Source of the DNA: Nilaparvata lugens
Lineage: Eukaryota > Arthropoda > Insecta > Hemiptera > Delphacidae
Length of the DNA: 64,000 nucleotides
NCBI RefSeq assembly: GCF_014356525.2
Contig: NC_052507.1
Span: forward strand, 46,113,992-46,177,991
Direction of reading: 5' to 3'
Shown: positions 20,071 to 32,314 of the stretch, piece by piece
Numbering within the stretch: position 1 is the first letter of the stretch
Layout: the number at the start of each line of letters is the position of its first letter
The notes under the pieces: model-generated
What the model was told of the DNA's origin: nothing
Database searches by the model: none
The model's input: only the letters and a program-made list of their open reading frames with translations
Made by a program: the position numbers and the translations under genes

Positions 20071-23000
20071 TTTTCAAGCAATTTTCTCAAAATGCTGTAC
20101 TGGGATGCATCACCTTCTATTTTATAGTCATTGGTCATATCAGCAAGCTCATCATTTGATAAGGGACGTGACCATTCAGGGATAGTACTGCTTCCTGACT
20201 CATTGACTTTATCAATGAGCTCATCATGTGATGAGGAATGTAACCGTTTAGCTGTTGTAGTACTGCTAGCTGCCTGAACCTTGGGAATTTCTTGAGAGTC
20301 AATCATCTCTTCCACCTCATCCTTCTCCTCCTCCTCATCCTCCTCCTCATCCTTCTCATCAATGTGTGCTAGAGTGGGGATCTTGTAATGTCCATGTGCA
20401 AGAGTTGTAATTCCATCATCTAGAATATACCTCTTCTCATCAGCTTCGCTCAATGCCTTCTTTCTCATTACTTGGGTCATGATCTGATGTTTCCTAGTAC
20501 CAAACATCACTTGTTCTCTATAGATATCCTCATCACCATATAGACAATCTAGATAGTCTTGGAAGCCTATGTAACGTTCAGCATCTGGATGCATTTTTGA
20601 GAGTTCTCGCCCAAGTATTGGTCTCCTCACTCCTTTAGCTTTCTTTATCAATCCACTTGTCAGCTGATTTGGATCACTATTGTAACACAGGCATATAGCT
20701 TCGATCATAAGCCTACATACTCAAGTGGCGCTCGGCCAGCATATTCATCTTTAAACTTGCCAAGCACCATTTTGTTTGCATCTGAGTAGCATGGGTGCTC
20801 TGCAGGGTACTCTGAGGTGTCAAAGGTATCTTTCAGTTGTTGGTTGTTGATGATGTCGTTGTACATGTCCTCTGTCTTGACAAGGTAGAATAAGCTATCA
20901 GTATCTTGATATAGGAGTTGAAGACGGTCCTTGTAGATGGGCTTCATGATGTTATAATGGAATTCATACATGAGGGTTTTGCTGATGTCGAGCACTGATA
21001 ACCCTATGTAGATGGGCTTATTGAGCTCCACTTTCTCTTTATGCATCGTAACAGCACAGATATTCTCGCCAAAGATGATGCGGTCCTTGTACACTGGTCG
21101 AGCAATCAGTTTCTTTAATCAATTCTCGTCATTCACTAGCTCCATACTCACCCTTTTTCGCACATTCTCCATTGTCTTACCAAACACAGCGTTGTTCATA
21201 AGTTTGAAGAAATTTTTCTCAAACTTATTCTTCGACTGCTGTCGAAGTCTGGTGTTTAGCATGATGTAGGGTGCTAGGAAGTCCTCCTGCTCAAACCGCA
21301 CACCTCGATGAACTTCAGTGATTTTCAATCCATGCTGTACTGCTTGCTTGAGGGTGCGGTAATGACATACATATCATTCACGGTTGCTTAGAGCTGTCAT
21401 GAGTTGTACATGATTAGATTTAAGAGTTTTTTTGTTCTCTGCCAGGAATAGGAAGTCGTTATGCTCATCATGTAATTCAGAAGGGTACTCAATGTCCACC
21501 TCCAAGATGTAGCCAATCTTTTGAACATCTCCAACACCCTCAATACCTCTGCTCACCCCCTCCAACTCATCTTTCTCCATCCACTGGAATTTCCGGCATG
21601 GAAGTGGTTGGCACATTGCCCAGCCGTACAGGTTGTTCGCATCTGTGTACAGGAGATATGATGTAGGCTTCTCGGGGTCAATAGGCGCTCCTGTGTAGGC
21701 ATTGTTGGCTACAGCATGACGGTGTATACAATTTGTTATTCCTCCTCTGATACCTCGCTCGATAAACATGTACATGTCATAGTCAGTAAGGAGCTCAAGC
21801 TTGACTTTAGTATATTTCAGCATGACATCAAAGGAAAAGCCTGGAGATGTAAAGTAGTGAGCACAATCCAAATCATAAGTCTTCATGCATACATCGCGGA
21901 AGCTCTCAAAGACATCAGCCAACAGGAGAACATCTGTTTTCAAGTATAGGTCACTGTATTCTCCCAGAGTTCTACAACTGAATTGGTTCCACACAGTTTG
22001 AGCATGTTCATAATCATCACTGCTAACACTCCTATCAACCAGCTTGCTGAAAAATGCCTCTTTGGGTGGTAGCAATGTTTCTTCGAGTCTCTGCCATGAA
22101 TCGCAGTAGTCGTATGGAAACACTCCTTTCCTTGAGACAAGGCTCAATTTGTTTCCAAACACCTTGGCAGTATGTGGCAGCACTTTGGACAAGTCTTCTG
22201 GATTCGATGCTGATTTGACTAGGTTGGTGACCAGATTGTCTAAACTATCAGGTGTAAACCTGAATGTATCGATGAATCGAAGGTGCATTTTTGGAGATAT
22301 TTGTTTGGTGAATGATATATACTTTTCCGATGAGTTTGGGATGACAGACAGCCGATCCTTATCTCTACCCAGCTCTGGAATAATGAGGTGTGTATCATAG
22401 TTTGAAGAGTTGTGGAGAAACACTGGTATGAATGATTGTCGCTCTAGCTGCAGGTTGCATTCACGGCATAATGCATTCCGGTAGATACCAGTTATATGAC
22501 AATGGTCATACACCTTATCTTTATTGAACCGTTCATTGCAGGCCTCACAGAAATCAGCTGCATTATGTCGTTCTTCCTCTCTTTTGGTTAGTGGGAGCAA
22601 CTTGATATTCCTGCAGTCAATTGCTTCATCTAAATCTTTTGCATACATGGTGAGGGTCTTCATGAAATTTTTGGCGGCATCAGGACCCCTGTAGACAATC
22701 GGCTCATGAGGGATTAGGTTAGTGATTGTCAGCCAAGAATCTTCCAAATATGGGTCCCGCACAAAGTATAAGCAGTAACTCATTGCCCGATGATACTGGA
22801 TAACTTTGGTAGCTTCACCAATCCATTGTTCATTGTCTTCATCAGGTTTCTCCAGGATGCACTCAAAATCGGCGTATGCTACAACAGGTACTCTATACTT
22901 TTGCACATGTTTCTCAAACTTCAAGGTTGGAGGTTTACCATCTTTTCCAACCTGTGGCATGATGATTCTTGCTGTATTATTGCTAGCACAATACTCCTCA

Positions 23001-24010
23001 TGCTCAGCCATCCTGCGTTCTCCATCTCTGTTCTGGGTGTAATGGGTGAAACATCGTCTGCAGATGATAATTTTACTTTTATGTTTTGTGAGTTGGGATC
23101 TCACAAGTCTTTCAAAATTTTTAATGTAGCAGTAGTGGCTATTTGATTCATGTTCATTATCATCCTCAAGGGTGCTGTTTTCATCATCATCCTTACTCTC
23201 ACAGAGGAGGAGAAGATCGAAGTGATCTGCCTTCATTGCATTTCCAACTCTTCTTGGAAATATAATGTTCTTCTCATCCACACCATAAATATCAACTGAT
23301 ACCTCTGGATTATCTTTCTCAAATATATCGATTTGGTTGATGGTAGTGGGAAATCCAATGCCTGAAAAGTTGTATTTCTCTTCCAATTGATGGTATCGCT
23401 CATTGACTCGTTCAGGATGGTTGCCTTGTACATGTTTGGCGAGGATAGCCCATTTGAAACATTGCTGGTCCTTGTTTATAGGATTAATGATTGCCTTTCA
23501 TGCTGATAGAAGAGGTGGAAGACTGATGTAGGATGATCCACACAGGGGAGTATGTTTGCTAATCCTGATGAGCAATCCATTGATGATAAGCAAACTCCAT
23601 CCACTAGAATTTCCTTCAAATTTCGACTCCTCATCCAGTAGGGTCATGCACACTTGGTTGATGATGTCTGGAAGATTGATGATACTGAAGATGGTGTAGT
23701 TTGGAGTTTTGAAGGCGACATTCTGAAACTCTTCTTGATCGAAGAAGGTCTTATCAAGGGTGCTGCGGAAATATGTTGCCTCCAATACTAGATTGAACTT
23801 CATTGCTCCATGTGTCTGCAGTTGTTGACTGATGATGTGAACAATTTTATCCTTCAGACTGCTTAGAAAGGTGTGGAAATCTTTGGCAGGCTCATCCTTG
23901 TATGCATTATTGTAGTATAGAGTCGTGAGTCGGGATTTGAATGCCTCCTCCACGACAACAAACTCGTCCACTGAGTTTGCTGTTTGCTGACATCGTGCAG
24001 CTTTGCTCAT
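20067..24010 (-). pseudogene. POLB: protein-primed family B DNA polymerase, multiply broken
   Basis: The start ATG at 24,010 (MSKAARCQQ) directly abuts the TIR. Exonuclease and polymerase motifs are visible: YADFECILE (Exo I), NSSNYDTHLI (Exo II), YLKTDVLLLADVF (Exo III), YTDANNLYGWAM (motif A), [14 protein letters not shown] (motif B) and YQDTDSLFY (motif C). N-terminal to Exo I is a CRRCF...HEEYC zinc-like motif, and an HCHITG...CRECN HNH-like zinc motif sits between Exo I and Exo II. The acidic C-terminus (DEEEDEEEE) precedes a Ser-rich tail. In-frame stops lie at 23,498, 21,374 and 21,119, and a 4-bp deletion relative to element 2 shifts the frame near 20,690. The first two stops are CGA-to-TGA changes relative to the paralogue. 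By family, the enzyme copies the element from a terminal protein primer. Confidence 0.92.
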
Positions 24011-24646
24011 CTGGAACAATGCAAAACAATATTGTATTAGTATGGTATGAAGTATTCAACTCTATATATATCACTATCAACGGATGTGGGGGATGAAGGT
24101 GTGAATCAGTATCTAGGATCGTGGGTCGGGGGATGGAGGTTCATAGGTGTTTATGTTCTAGGGATGATGGTCCGGAGCTGTATGGGGGAATGTGAATGGG
24201 GGTCTAGGATCTACTTTGTAATTATACGTTTTTTAGGTTAGGATGGATTACAACCACCAACTCGAAGAACCTAATTCATAATTAAACTCATAACTTGTAT
24301 GTATTGGAACCTAATTCATAATTACACTAGTCATTTTTGACTATGTCATGTACTCTATGTATTGAACCTAATTCATAATTAAACTTGTCATTTTCGAATT
24401 TAAGTCATTTTAGAATTTAATTGTCAGTCTCAAACCATCTACTTCAAAATTCTACTCTTTCGAACTTAATTGTTAAATCATGAATATAATATAAATATAT
24501 ATATATAGAACTATAAAATGCACTGGTACTTACTCTTGATGTTGATAAAGATGAAAGTGATCCAAAACCAATATACTAAAATCTCACACACGTACTGACG
24601 GCACGACTGCCCAAGACACAATGTCCCACTCCTTGCAGAACAACTC

Positions 24647-24654
24647 CTTTTATA
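24647..24654 (-). promoter_or_regulatory. TIR TATA box driving polymerase B (Polinton 1)
   Basis: TATAAAAG on the - strand in the conserved TIR block. A leader of about 90 bp runs to the donor at 24,533. Confidence 0.7.
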
Positions 24655-24753
24655 CCCCAGTTCAGGATCCGGAGGGAATTTTTTTCCCCTTTTTTCCCCT
24701 TTTTTCCCATTTATTTCCGATTTTATGTGTTTCATTTTTTTTTTTTTTTTTTG

Positions 24754-24948
24754 GTGACCTTGAGGTTAGGGTGGTTGACCTGGATGACCTTGAGGTTAAG
24801 GTGGTCAACCTGGATGACCTTGAGGTGGGTGTGGTTGACCTGGATGACCTTGAGGTGGATGTGGTTGACCTAGATGACCTTGAGGTGGGTGTGGTTGACC
24901 TGGATGACCTTGAGGTTGGGGTGGTTGACCTGGATGACCTTGAGGTAA
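24754..24948. repeat. subterminal 30-bp minisatellite, Polinton 1
   Basis: About seven copies of a 30-bp unit. On the - strand the unit reads TCAAGGTCATCCAGGTCA followed by a variable ACC-rich part. It is homologous to 32,315-32,790 and 43,540-44,037. Confidence 0.92.
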
Positions 24949-24984
24949 GGGGGAGTCTGTGACACTTGTGTCCCAGACTCCCCC
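24949..24984. other. terminal hairpin, Polinton 1 right end
   Basis: A 17-bp stem with one mismatch and a TT loop: GGGGGAGTCTG-T-GACAC pairs with GTGTC-C-CAGACTCCCCC. It ends 13 bp from the element terminus. Confidence 0.85.
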
Positions 24985-25003
24985 TTTTATATCTACTATC
25001 GCA

Positions 25004-25550
25004 TATTCCTGGACCATATATCGACAATCTACAGCTATGAAACATTGAATATTTCTCTTTGAAACACTGATATAACCTTTTTTTTTAATTGAAAACTTTA
25101 GTGATAGATATTACTACCAATTGATTGAGAAGAATAATATGTTTTTGGAATAATGAATGCTGAATGACTAAGCACATAGGAAGTCCGTATTGAGATGAAC
25201 AGTTGATTGTCAGATAAATTTCATGATTCACCAAATAAAGTCAAGTGTAACATGATATACATTGGTGGTGCGAAGTTCGCTGGGTAAGCTAGTTGTAAAT
25301 TAAGCTTTATTATTAATAGAAAACGCTGAAAAAGACAGGCTCAATAACCAGGATACTATAAATCTGTAGAACGTTTACCATGTAAAACACGTGATAAGCT
25401 CGTACTCTCAATCAACGCCAATCAATTCGATCAGCTAATAGATAAAATTGTTTTAAGCTTCCAATGATTACAACATATATGTTAGAATATCATGTGTCAA
25501 TTATCTCAGTTCCATATGGAGTTCACCTTACCATAAGCTTACTTAATAGG
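25004..25550. other. flanking DNA, nothing recognised
   Basis: AT-rich. No gene or repeat that I can support. Confidence 0.4.
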
Positions 25551-25556
25551 ATCCTT

Positions 25557-27130
25557 TTTACTTTCTTGCCCTACTACCATAGGTAGGAAAGTATTGCTTT
25601 CCAAAAAAAATTAAGGTACCCCAATTTCAAGTTTTCTATACGTTTCAAGGTCCCCTGAGAACAAAAACATGATTTTTGGGTATTGGTCTGTGTGTGTGTA
25701 TGTGTCAGTGTGTGTGTATGTCTGTGAACACGATAACTCCATTCCTAATTAACCGATTGACTTGAAATTTTAAACTTAAGGTCCTTATACCATGAGGACC
25801 CGACATAAGAAATTCATAAAATTCAATTCAAGATCGCGGAAAAAATGGCGGATAATTACTAAAAAACCATGTTTTTCACGTTTTTCTCGAAAATGGCTCT
25901 AATGATTTTCTTCAAATTTATACCATGGATAAGCTATTCATAAGCCCTATCAACTGGCATAGTCTCATTTCTGGGAGATTTCAGGAGCTCCGTAATATTC
26001 TTGAGAAAAATGGCGGATAATGACTAAAAAGCCATGTTTTTCACGGTTTTCTCGAAAATGGCACCAACGATTTTCTTCAAATTTATACCATAGATAGCTA
26101 TTTATAAGCCCTATCAACTGACATGAGTCTTATTTATGAGAAAATTGCAGGAGCTCCATAATATTCTTGAGAAAAATGACAGTTACTAAAAAACCATGTT
26201 TTTCACAATTTTCTCAAAACGGCTCTAACGAATTTTTTCAAATCCATACCCTGTATAGTTATTTATTAGCTCTATCAACTGACATGAGTCTTTTTCCTGG
26301 GTACTAATGAGGGGCCCACCCAATCCTTGAGAAATGGACTTTGTAACCTCCTTCTCGTGCATGAGGTAGGTTGGTACACGTTTTTACTTTTTTCTTCCAT
26401 ATACCGTGGGTAGGTAGAGCAGTTTATGAAAAGAACACAGTCATAGTCAAGGTATTTCATCTGTAGAACAGCTGTTTTGACGAATTTAAAAAAAAATCAT
26501 CGAATTTCACAATTTACATAAAGGAAAAAGTACTCTGAAAACAATTGTATATACACATATACAGTAGTCTGACCGTAGTTGCAAATATGTTGCCGTCATT
26601 GTGTTATTCCCCTAAATTATTCTCGTTTGATAATGAGGCTTATAGTTCAATGAGCAAGGAAAGTTGTGTGAGTGTACCACACCAGATTTTTCATCCTTTG
26701 AAACCCTTAGAGGCAAAATATCTCAAAATCCGTTCTTAGCATGCGCGTCTAGCATGTTTGAAGAATATTTGTGCAAAGTTTTAAGCCTGTAGGCCAATTA
26801 GTTTGAGGGTAGTGTGATTTTACATGAAATTTTCGAAAAGTGCCCTCTCCTGAACCCCCTGTGTTCCTGATTGGAATTTTTCTGCATAGATCTGATTTTT
26901 TTCGTACCTGAACGAAAAAGTTCCTCATGACTTTGCTGTGCAATGAACGGTTAAAAAGTGAAAATTTTGGGGGGCCCCTCCCCCAGGGGAGGGGGGCAGA
27001 TTTCTGAAAATCCTTTTGTAGTGGATGTTTTGAGGCTACAATAAACAATTGTGCGAAATTTCAAGTTTTTGGGCTTAGTAGTTTGGGCTGTGGTGTGATT
27101 TCAGTTTGTCTGGGCTTAACCTTTTAGATA
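25557..27130. repeat. dispersed planthopper-type repeat with three 165-bp tandem copies
   Basis: Begins TACTTTCTTGCCCTACTACC. A (TGTG)n tract lies near 25,690-25,730. From 25,843 a unit of about 165 bp (AAAATGGCGGATAAT...TTTTTCACG...TTCAAATTTATACCAT) occurs three times, starting near 25,843, 26,006 and 26,173, with the third degenerate. A G/C-rich palindrome (GGGGGGCCCCTCCCCCAGGG) sits at about 26,969. No protein. I associate this family with the brown planthopper genome. Confidence 0.65.
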
Positions 27131-27137
27131 TAGGTAG

Positions 27138-27231
27138 AAAGAGAAAGAAGAAGAAGAAGAAGAGAAGAAGAAGAAGAGAAGAAGAAGAAAAGAGAAAGAA
27201 GAAGAAGAAAAAAAAGAAAAAGAAGAAGAAG
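27138..27231. repeat. (GAA)n microsatellite
   Basis: Runs of AAGAAG/GAGAAG. The poly-Phe reverse ORF here is an artefact of it. Confidence 0.9.
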
Positions 27232-27284
27232 ATGATTATTATGTTGCTTTGGCCTGTGATCTGTATAAATGTCCTGTAACAACT

Positions 27285-27560
27285 ATAGGTGCGTCCACAC
27301 ATGCCGAACCGAACCTCGAACCGCGCAGCAAACCGTGCATTCCTCCGAACATCTTGCCTCTCAACGAACATGAGCATATGTTGAAGAATATGTTAAAAAT
27401 CAGCTGTTAATCATTCGCCGTACCGTACTCCGAACCATTCGCCGTGCCGCTTGCCTCTGTTCTAACTGCTCGCCTCACCTCACTCCGAACGCTGAACTTT
27501 TCAGCCCATCAGAGCCCTCGATTACAATTCGCCGTGCAGCTCGCTCCACAATATTTTTGC
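27285..27560. repeat. probable dispersed repeat with GTGCGTCCACAC edge
   Basis: A GC-richer island containing repeated CGAACC/TTCGCCGTGC words (for example CATTCGCCGT twice). No ORF. It looks like a non-autonomous element, but no TIR was identified. Confidence 0.4.
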
Positions 27561-28399
27561 TATCCATCCAAGTGGAAAACATGCGAACATGAATACAGTA
27601 TGGGCAATTTTTTATTTGATTAAATTCATGTTTTGAATAATTCCTTGTTACGAATGATAAATTGATAGGAGCTTATAAATATTTTCTAATTCGAATGAAA
27701 TAACTTCTGAAAAAAATAATGATTGGATAAATACTAATATTGAATTATTGTTGACCAAGAACTCAGTACATTGACAATTCATTCAACTAATTCTGTATTG
27801 ATAAAAAATATAATCATTTTCTCTATTGATAATCAATTTCATCAACTAACTGAAAAAGTAGGTACTTCAATTTCCATGAATTTATTAATAGAATTATATA
27901 AACCTAAAGTGTAGGTCATATCTAAATTCACAAAGAGTTCGATTCTTGTTGGCAAGATAGATGTTATTCAATGCAGAAATCATTTTTATTTTACTAAAAG
28001 ATAGGATAAAATGAATAGTTCTCTTCCAGGGGAGTTTTGACAACCAACAAAACTCATTTTTCATTTGAAGAAATAATATCAAAAAGGTGCATAGGACCTT
28101 ACTTTTTTGTTCAGCTTGCCAAAATATCCCTCATTTCAATATTAAAATTTTCGACTGACTGTACAGTGAGTCAATCATTCTATCAAGGCTTGAATAATTT
28201 AAATTTTAATTGAATAAAAATGGTAGAGAATAATTATCATGTAGATATCAACACCTTTATTTAAAGACATATTAACTGCATGCGTTTCATATTGCCGATA
28301 CAGCAAATAGTATTGAAAGACAAAATGTTGCATTAGCTGTAAATATATTTGATAAAAAAATATAGTGCTTTAGAGAATTGAAAAATGAAGGGTTTCTGT

Positions 28400-29364
28400 T
28401 TCTGAAGGAACTATTCAGTTTTTGAAACTAGTATCAAAGTGGTGGGATATCGTAAATGTGAAGCACCCTATGAAGGGAAAGTATACGAGAATGATCATTC
28501 AAATCCCATTTCTGGCTCTGATGAAGAGAACTTATTTTTCTAGAAAACCTGAAAGTATTTATTGATATATGGCACTTATCTCATTCTTCTGGAAAACTGA
28601 GCAATGAAACTTATTTAGCTCTTTCTCACACTCTAACTGCAATGGTTAGCTCTGCAAATATATTCTTCATAAATATTTTGGACCTATGTATTGACAGCTA
28701 AACTGCAGACAGATAATTTGGAGAGTAGATTTGGATGTTACAGAAGGTTAAGTGGATGCTCATACAATGTTTATGTAGAGCAGATATTAGAGTCTGAAAG
28801 GAAGCTCAAAGTATTGAGTCTACTAAAATTAAAATCTGCAAAATTAGGAGAATTTTATTTGAGAGATCTGGCGGTGACATTCACTCAAGAAAAGTAGTAG
28901 AAAATTTAATTCAATTTCAGTCTGCTCTTGATGAAGCTCCATTCATATCAGTTGCTTCACAAACCCTCAAAGTAATTATATGTTTGGCTAGCTACACAGG
29001 AATGAAAGTATTGAAGCGACTAGAAAAAGGAGGAAAAGTGTGCAATGGATGCAAGGAAATGCTTCAGTCGCATGAAGACATGAATGTAGACTGTGATATG
29101 GAAGAACTTCTGTGTTATTTCAATGAGCTGAGCCGAGGTGGATTGAAATGCCCTTCTTCCTTCTTGATGGATTTGTGTGTCAACATCTACAAATTAATGG
29201 AAGTGATGATGAGCAGTTGCTACGAGCTTGAATTTATAAAGTTAAGGAACCAGAGGAATGCTCTAGTGACATTAGGTATTCAACTGACAGAAAATACAAT
29301 CAACAATTTGAACGATGTGTGTAAATGTGGGGTCCCTATAGTGAAAATAATTAAAAGGGTGTAA
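28400..29364 (+). pseudogene. P-element-like (THAP9 family) transposase remnant
   Basis: Three successive open pieces in the + orientation. The first, about 28,590-28,690, reads ETYLALSHTLTAMVSSANIFF. After a stop comes 28,691-28,897, with LQTDNLESRFGCYRRLSGCSYN and QILESERKLKVLSLLKL. Then 28,984-29,364 has two cysteine pairs (CNGCKEML, CKCGVP). The DNLESRFG...YRxLSG segment is the one I associate with the C-terminal half of P-element transposases. No start, no THAP domain and no TIRs were seen, so it is a decayed fragment. Confidence 0.55.
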
Positions 29365-29913
29365 AAACATTAGCAATATATTATTATACTACACCAAAGT
29401 CCTTAATGAGAGAAATGAATCAAAAGACCTAGCTAAAAACTTGCCAATCAAAAAAGAAAGCTGATCTTGGGGAAAAGTGCAGAAACGCATGACACTCAAA
29501 TGAGCAGCAAGTGAAGGAAAGGGAATTTTTAAAGCTATTATTTCAGTTTAAGATGGAATAAGAGTTTGCATAATATTTCTTATAGTTTTTTGCATGATAT
29601 TTTGTATAGTTTTTTTTTAAAAGCTATTCTAATCAGTTACGAGTCTGATCACTCTAGATATTACGAGTTAGATTTGCCGCCAAGCTACTATTGGTTGTGT
29701 GCGTGCGTGGCGAGCATGACAGTGCTCTCCAGTAGCGCTGCCACCACCAGGTTTTAGGGTCCTGGACCGGGGACCCTGCTACTTCTATAGGATAATATTA
29801 TTAAATAAATACGCAAATTCACCAAACAATCTCACTCTATTGAAAAAATCCCATAAGAACATCTATACTCTCTCTCTCTCTCTCCTCTCTCATCTCTCTC
29901 TCTCTCTCCTCTC

Positions 29914-29946
<33 letters not shown>

Positions 29947-32110
29947 CTAAACATAATCACTCCTCAATCACATTACTAAAACTACATCCCTATCTCACGC
30001 ACACCTTCCTCTAGCGCGTCTCGGAACGTTCTCTCCCTAGTTTCGCCTCTACGCGGTCATCACTCTCTCAGCTCACCAGTTCAAAGACCAATTGGTGGCC
30101 TGAGTGATGACTCCGCTATTCTAATAATTAATATCCTACACAGAGAAGAGACAGAGAACTCATCTAATGTTGCGCTAAATGGGTGGCCAGCAGTGTGGAG
30201 TGGGTGTGGAGGGGGATAAGTGGGTGCTAACAGTTAGTTCTTCACTCCCTATGAGAGATCAGTACCATCGACAGGCCTTCCCCGCTAATTCAGAAATCCC
30301 CCACCAACAGTTGTAGTACTCTGTCACCTCCTCCCCTTGCTCTGCTATTGTCATTCCACATCCACATTCAGCAAAATAAAAACAAGTCACGATTGGCAAT
30401 TATCCAATATTACTAGTAGATGATCGGCTTGCTCTGCTCTGCTGTCTTTTCAATTATATGAAGCGCATACGCCACACACATACACCATACAGTGAATCAC
30501 ACACTAGTACAGTAACTTCTCAGTTCTCAGAGAGGAGAAGGAAAATATATTTTCTGTGTGATACTACAGTACTCCATATTTCCCTCTCAGAATTATCTCA
30601 TGCTGCTGATATCAACATAAAAGCTGTTGTTCCTTTTCCAATATAATTCATAATAAGTTTGGAATTATTTTATTTCTATGAATGCATAAATAAATAAACA
30701 AGTCAATTCTATTACACATTGAAAAATAATCTGATAATGAGATCCTTCCAGATTAATTTTTATCAATGATTAAATTGAGGCTCCATCAATTATTGTTATA
30801 CTTTTTTTCAATTCAAAGTGAAACTTCAAATCAAATAATTTATTATTAAATCACCATACATCTATTCATATGATTAGTCCATAATAAAAATTAAAGTCAA
30901 ATAAAATTATTCTTTATATCTTCTGGATTGATTGTAACTTACTGGAAACTGGGTATACAGAAAAAATATTTCATGCTTTTTTCTATTGGACTACTTGCTA
31001 GACAGCCATATTTATTTCTGAGTACAAAATTCATAAACTCAAATAATGAATAGATCACAAAGAAAACAGAAACTCCATAATTTATTTCCTTTCAATAATA
31101 TATTTTATAGTAAAGAAATATAAAGTGATAAATTTGTTGACAGTGTGGTGATAATATATCCCAGAATGAAAATTCAATTAATTCAATGGAATCATGAATG
31201 CAAATTATATAAAAATCTGCATAATGATAATTTAACACATTCTATGAAACTTATTTAGTAATAGGCTATATCAAATAATAAATAGTCATTATTTTTGCAA
31301 TTACTATAACCTACTATTAGCTATCACTATATGAAAAATTACTAATAACTACTGATACTATTCTAGCATATTATGATATATACTGTTAAAAGAATTTATC
31401 TTTTTTCTATCTGTATTAACTTGTGACCCCCGTGGTTCAGAGAACTCGCTCAAGAACTGTTTTGCATTGTAATCTTTAAAACCCTCAACTTTTGATTAGA
31501 GAGTTTATGAAAATTAATAAAGCTGCTAATATTTCTCTTACAATAATAATTCGACAGCATTTCCATTGGAATGTTATTTGAAATGAAAAATGACCTACTC
31601 TAAAAATATTACTTTGTCGCTTCAACATCTTTGACACTCATATGGATCCAAAATCATTTTTTTTTGTTTTGATACATGATTTCGATACATAGTTCCAAGA
31701 GAAAATAAATAGCTAAAACCGCAATTGATAATATTATATCAACCCGTATCATTTGTTGATACAAAAGTTGTAAAGTATAAAGAACCAGCTAAAATCATAT
31801 TATGTCAGTGTGTGTGATAGCTCCCAAATCAATGTTAGTAGACAGTCTACTAACCTTGCTCCAAATAACCTCAGATGATGTTACGAATGAATGAATGGGA
31901 AAACTGTAGTAATTGCATGCAAAGAATTCTTCAGCTGACCAAATGACAGATCATAACAATTTTTTTCTTATGCACTTTCAATGTTATTTTTATATCCTGA
32001 AAAAGGACGAAAGAGTGAGTCAATTTGTTGTCCAATGAACTTGACCTGTAAAGGGTTCGGAGAATACGTGTTCATAATTTGAGAAGATTGATCAATTCTT
32101 TCTAAGTTAT
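29365..32110. other. non-coding stretch with CT microsatellite and a hairpin
   Basis: A (CT)n microsatellite at 29,868-29,948. At 30,057-30,111, GTCATCACTC pairs with GAGTGATGAC around a 35-bp partly complementary interior. The rest is AT-rich with no supported gene. Confidence 0.5.
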
Positions 32111-32112
32111 TG

Positions 32113-32223
32113 TAGACATACAAACAGACGGAACCGACTTTGTCCTTCAGTAAGTCAAAAGTTAAAACTCTACAAAACCACTATAATGAACAAAAATCTA
32201 TTTACTAAGCTTAATTTATCATG
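32113..32223 (+). repeat. dispersed repeat, copy A (pairs with 50,862-50,990)
   Basis: The segment CGACTTTGTCCTTCAGTAAG followed by TCAAAAGTTA and, later, TTTACTAAGCTTAATTTATCAT is shared with 50,871-50,990. It lies just outside the Polinton 2 insertion site. Confidence 0.7.
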
Positions 32224-32270
32224 AATACCAATAGAATATATGAGCCCAAAGTTAAACAATAGTAGATATA

Positions 32271-32312
32271 AAAGGCGGGTCCTGGGACACAAGTGTCCCA
32301 GAACCTGCCTTT
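32271..32312. other. terminal hairpin, Polinton 2 left end
   Basis: AAAGGCGGGTCCTGGGACAC pairs with GTGTCCCAGAACCTGCCTTT around an AA loop: 20 pairs with one mismatch and one G-T wobble. It starts 10 bp from the terminus. Confidence 0.88.
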
Positions 32313-32314
32313 AT

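Larger units (their letters stand above)
8551..24997. mobile_element. Polinton/Maverick element 1 (left end truncated)
   Basis: Long terminal inverted repeats bracket PolB, integrase, packaging ATPase, adenain-like protease and capsid genes, the defining Polinton set. The right end is intact: it finishes ATATCTACT at 24,997, identical to both ends of element 2. The left end begins in the (TTAAAAAA)n tract and lacks the outer minisatellite, hairpin and AGTAGATAT terminus. No copy of the right-flank hexamer ATCGCA is found at the left junction, so the left end is deleted or mis-assembled there. The resident length is about 16.4 kb, within the usual 15-20 kb range for the family. Confidence 0.93.
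24011..24997 (-). repeat. right TIR of Polinton 1 (intact end)
   Basis: Inner edge CTGGAACAATGC (24,011) to outer edge ATATCTACT (24,997). Order from inside out: acceptor, AT-rich intron, donor (GTAAGT, 24,533-24,528), leader, TATA (24,654-24,647), T tract, seven 30-bp repeats, terminal hairpin. The flanking hexamer is ATCGCA. Confidence 0.9.

Noticed and set aside
21716..23146. Forward ORFs over the polymerase region (21,716-21,949, 22,149-22,400, 22,790-23,146) and their counterparts at 40,491-41,920
   Set aside because: Shadows of the conserved antisense polymerase reading frame. They recur in both elements only because the polymerase does.
24755..24950. CRISPR-like array of 30-bp repeats
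   Set aside because: The repeats are contiguous without unique spacers, and the DNA is an insect genome. It is a minisatellite.
27075..27377. Poly-Phe reverse ORF
   Set aside because: Complement of the (GAA)n microsatellite.
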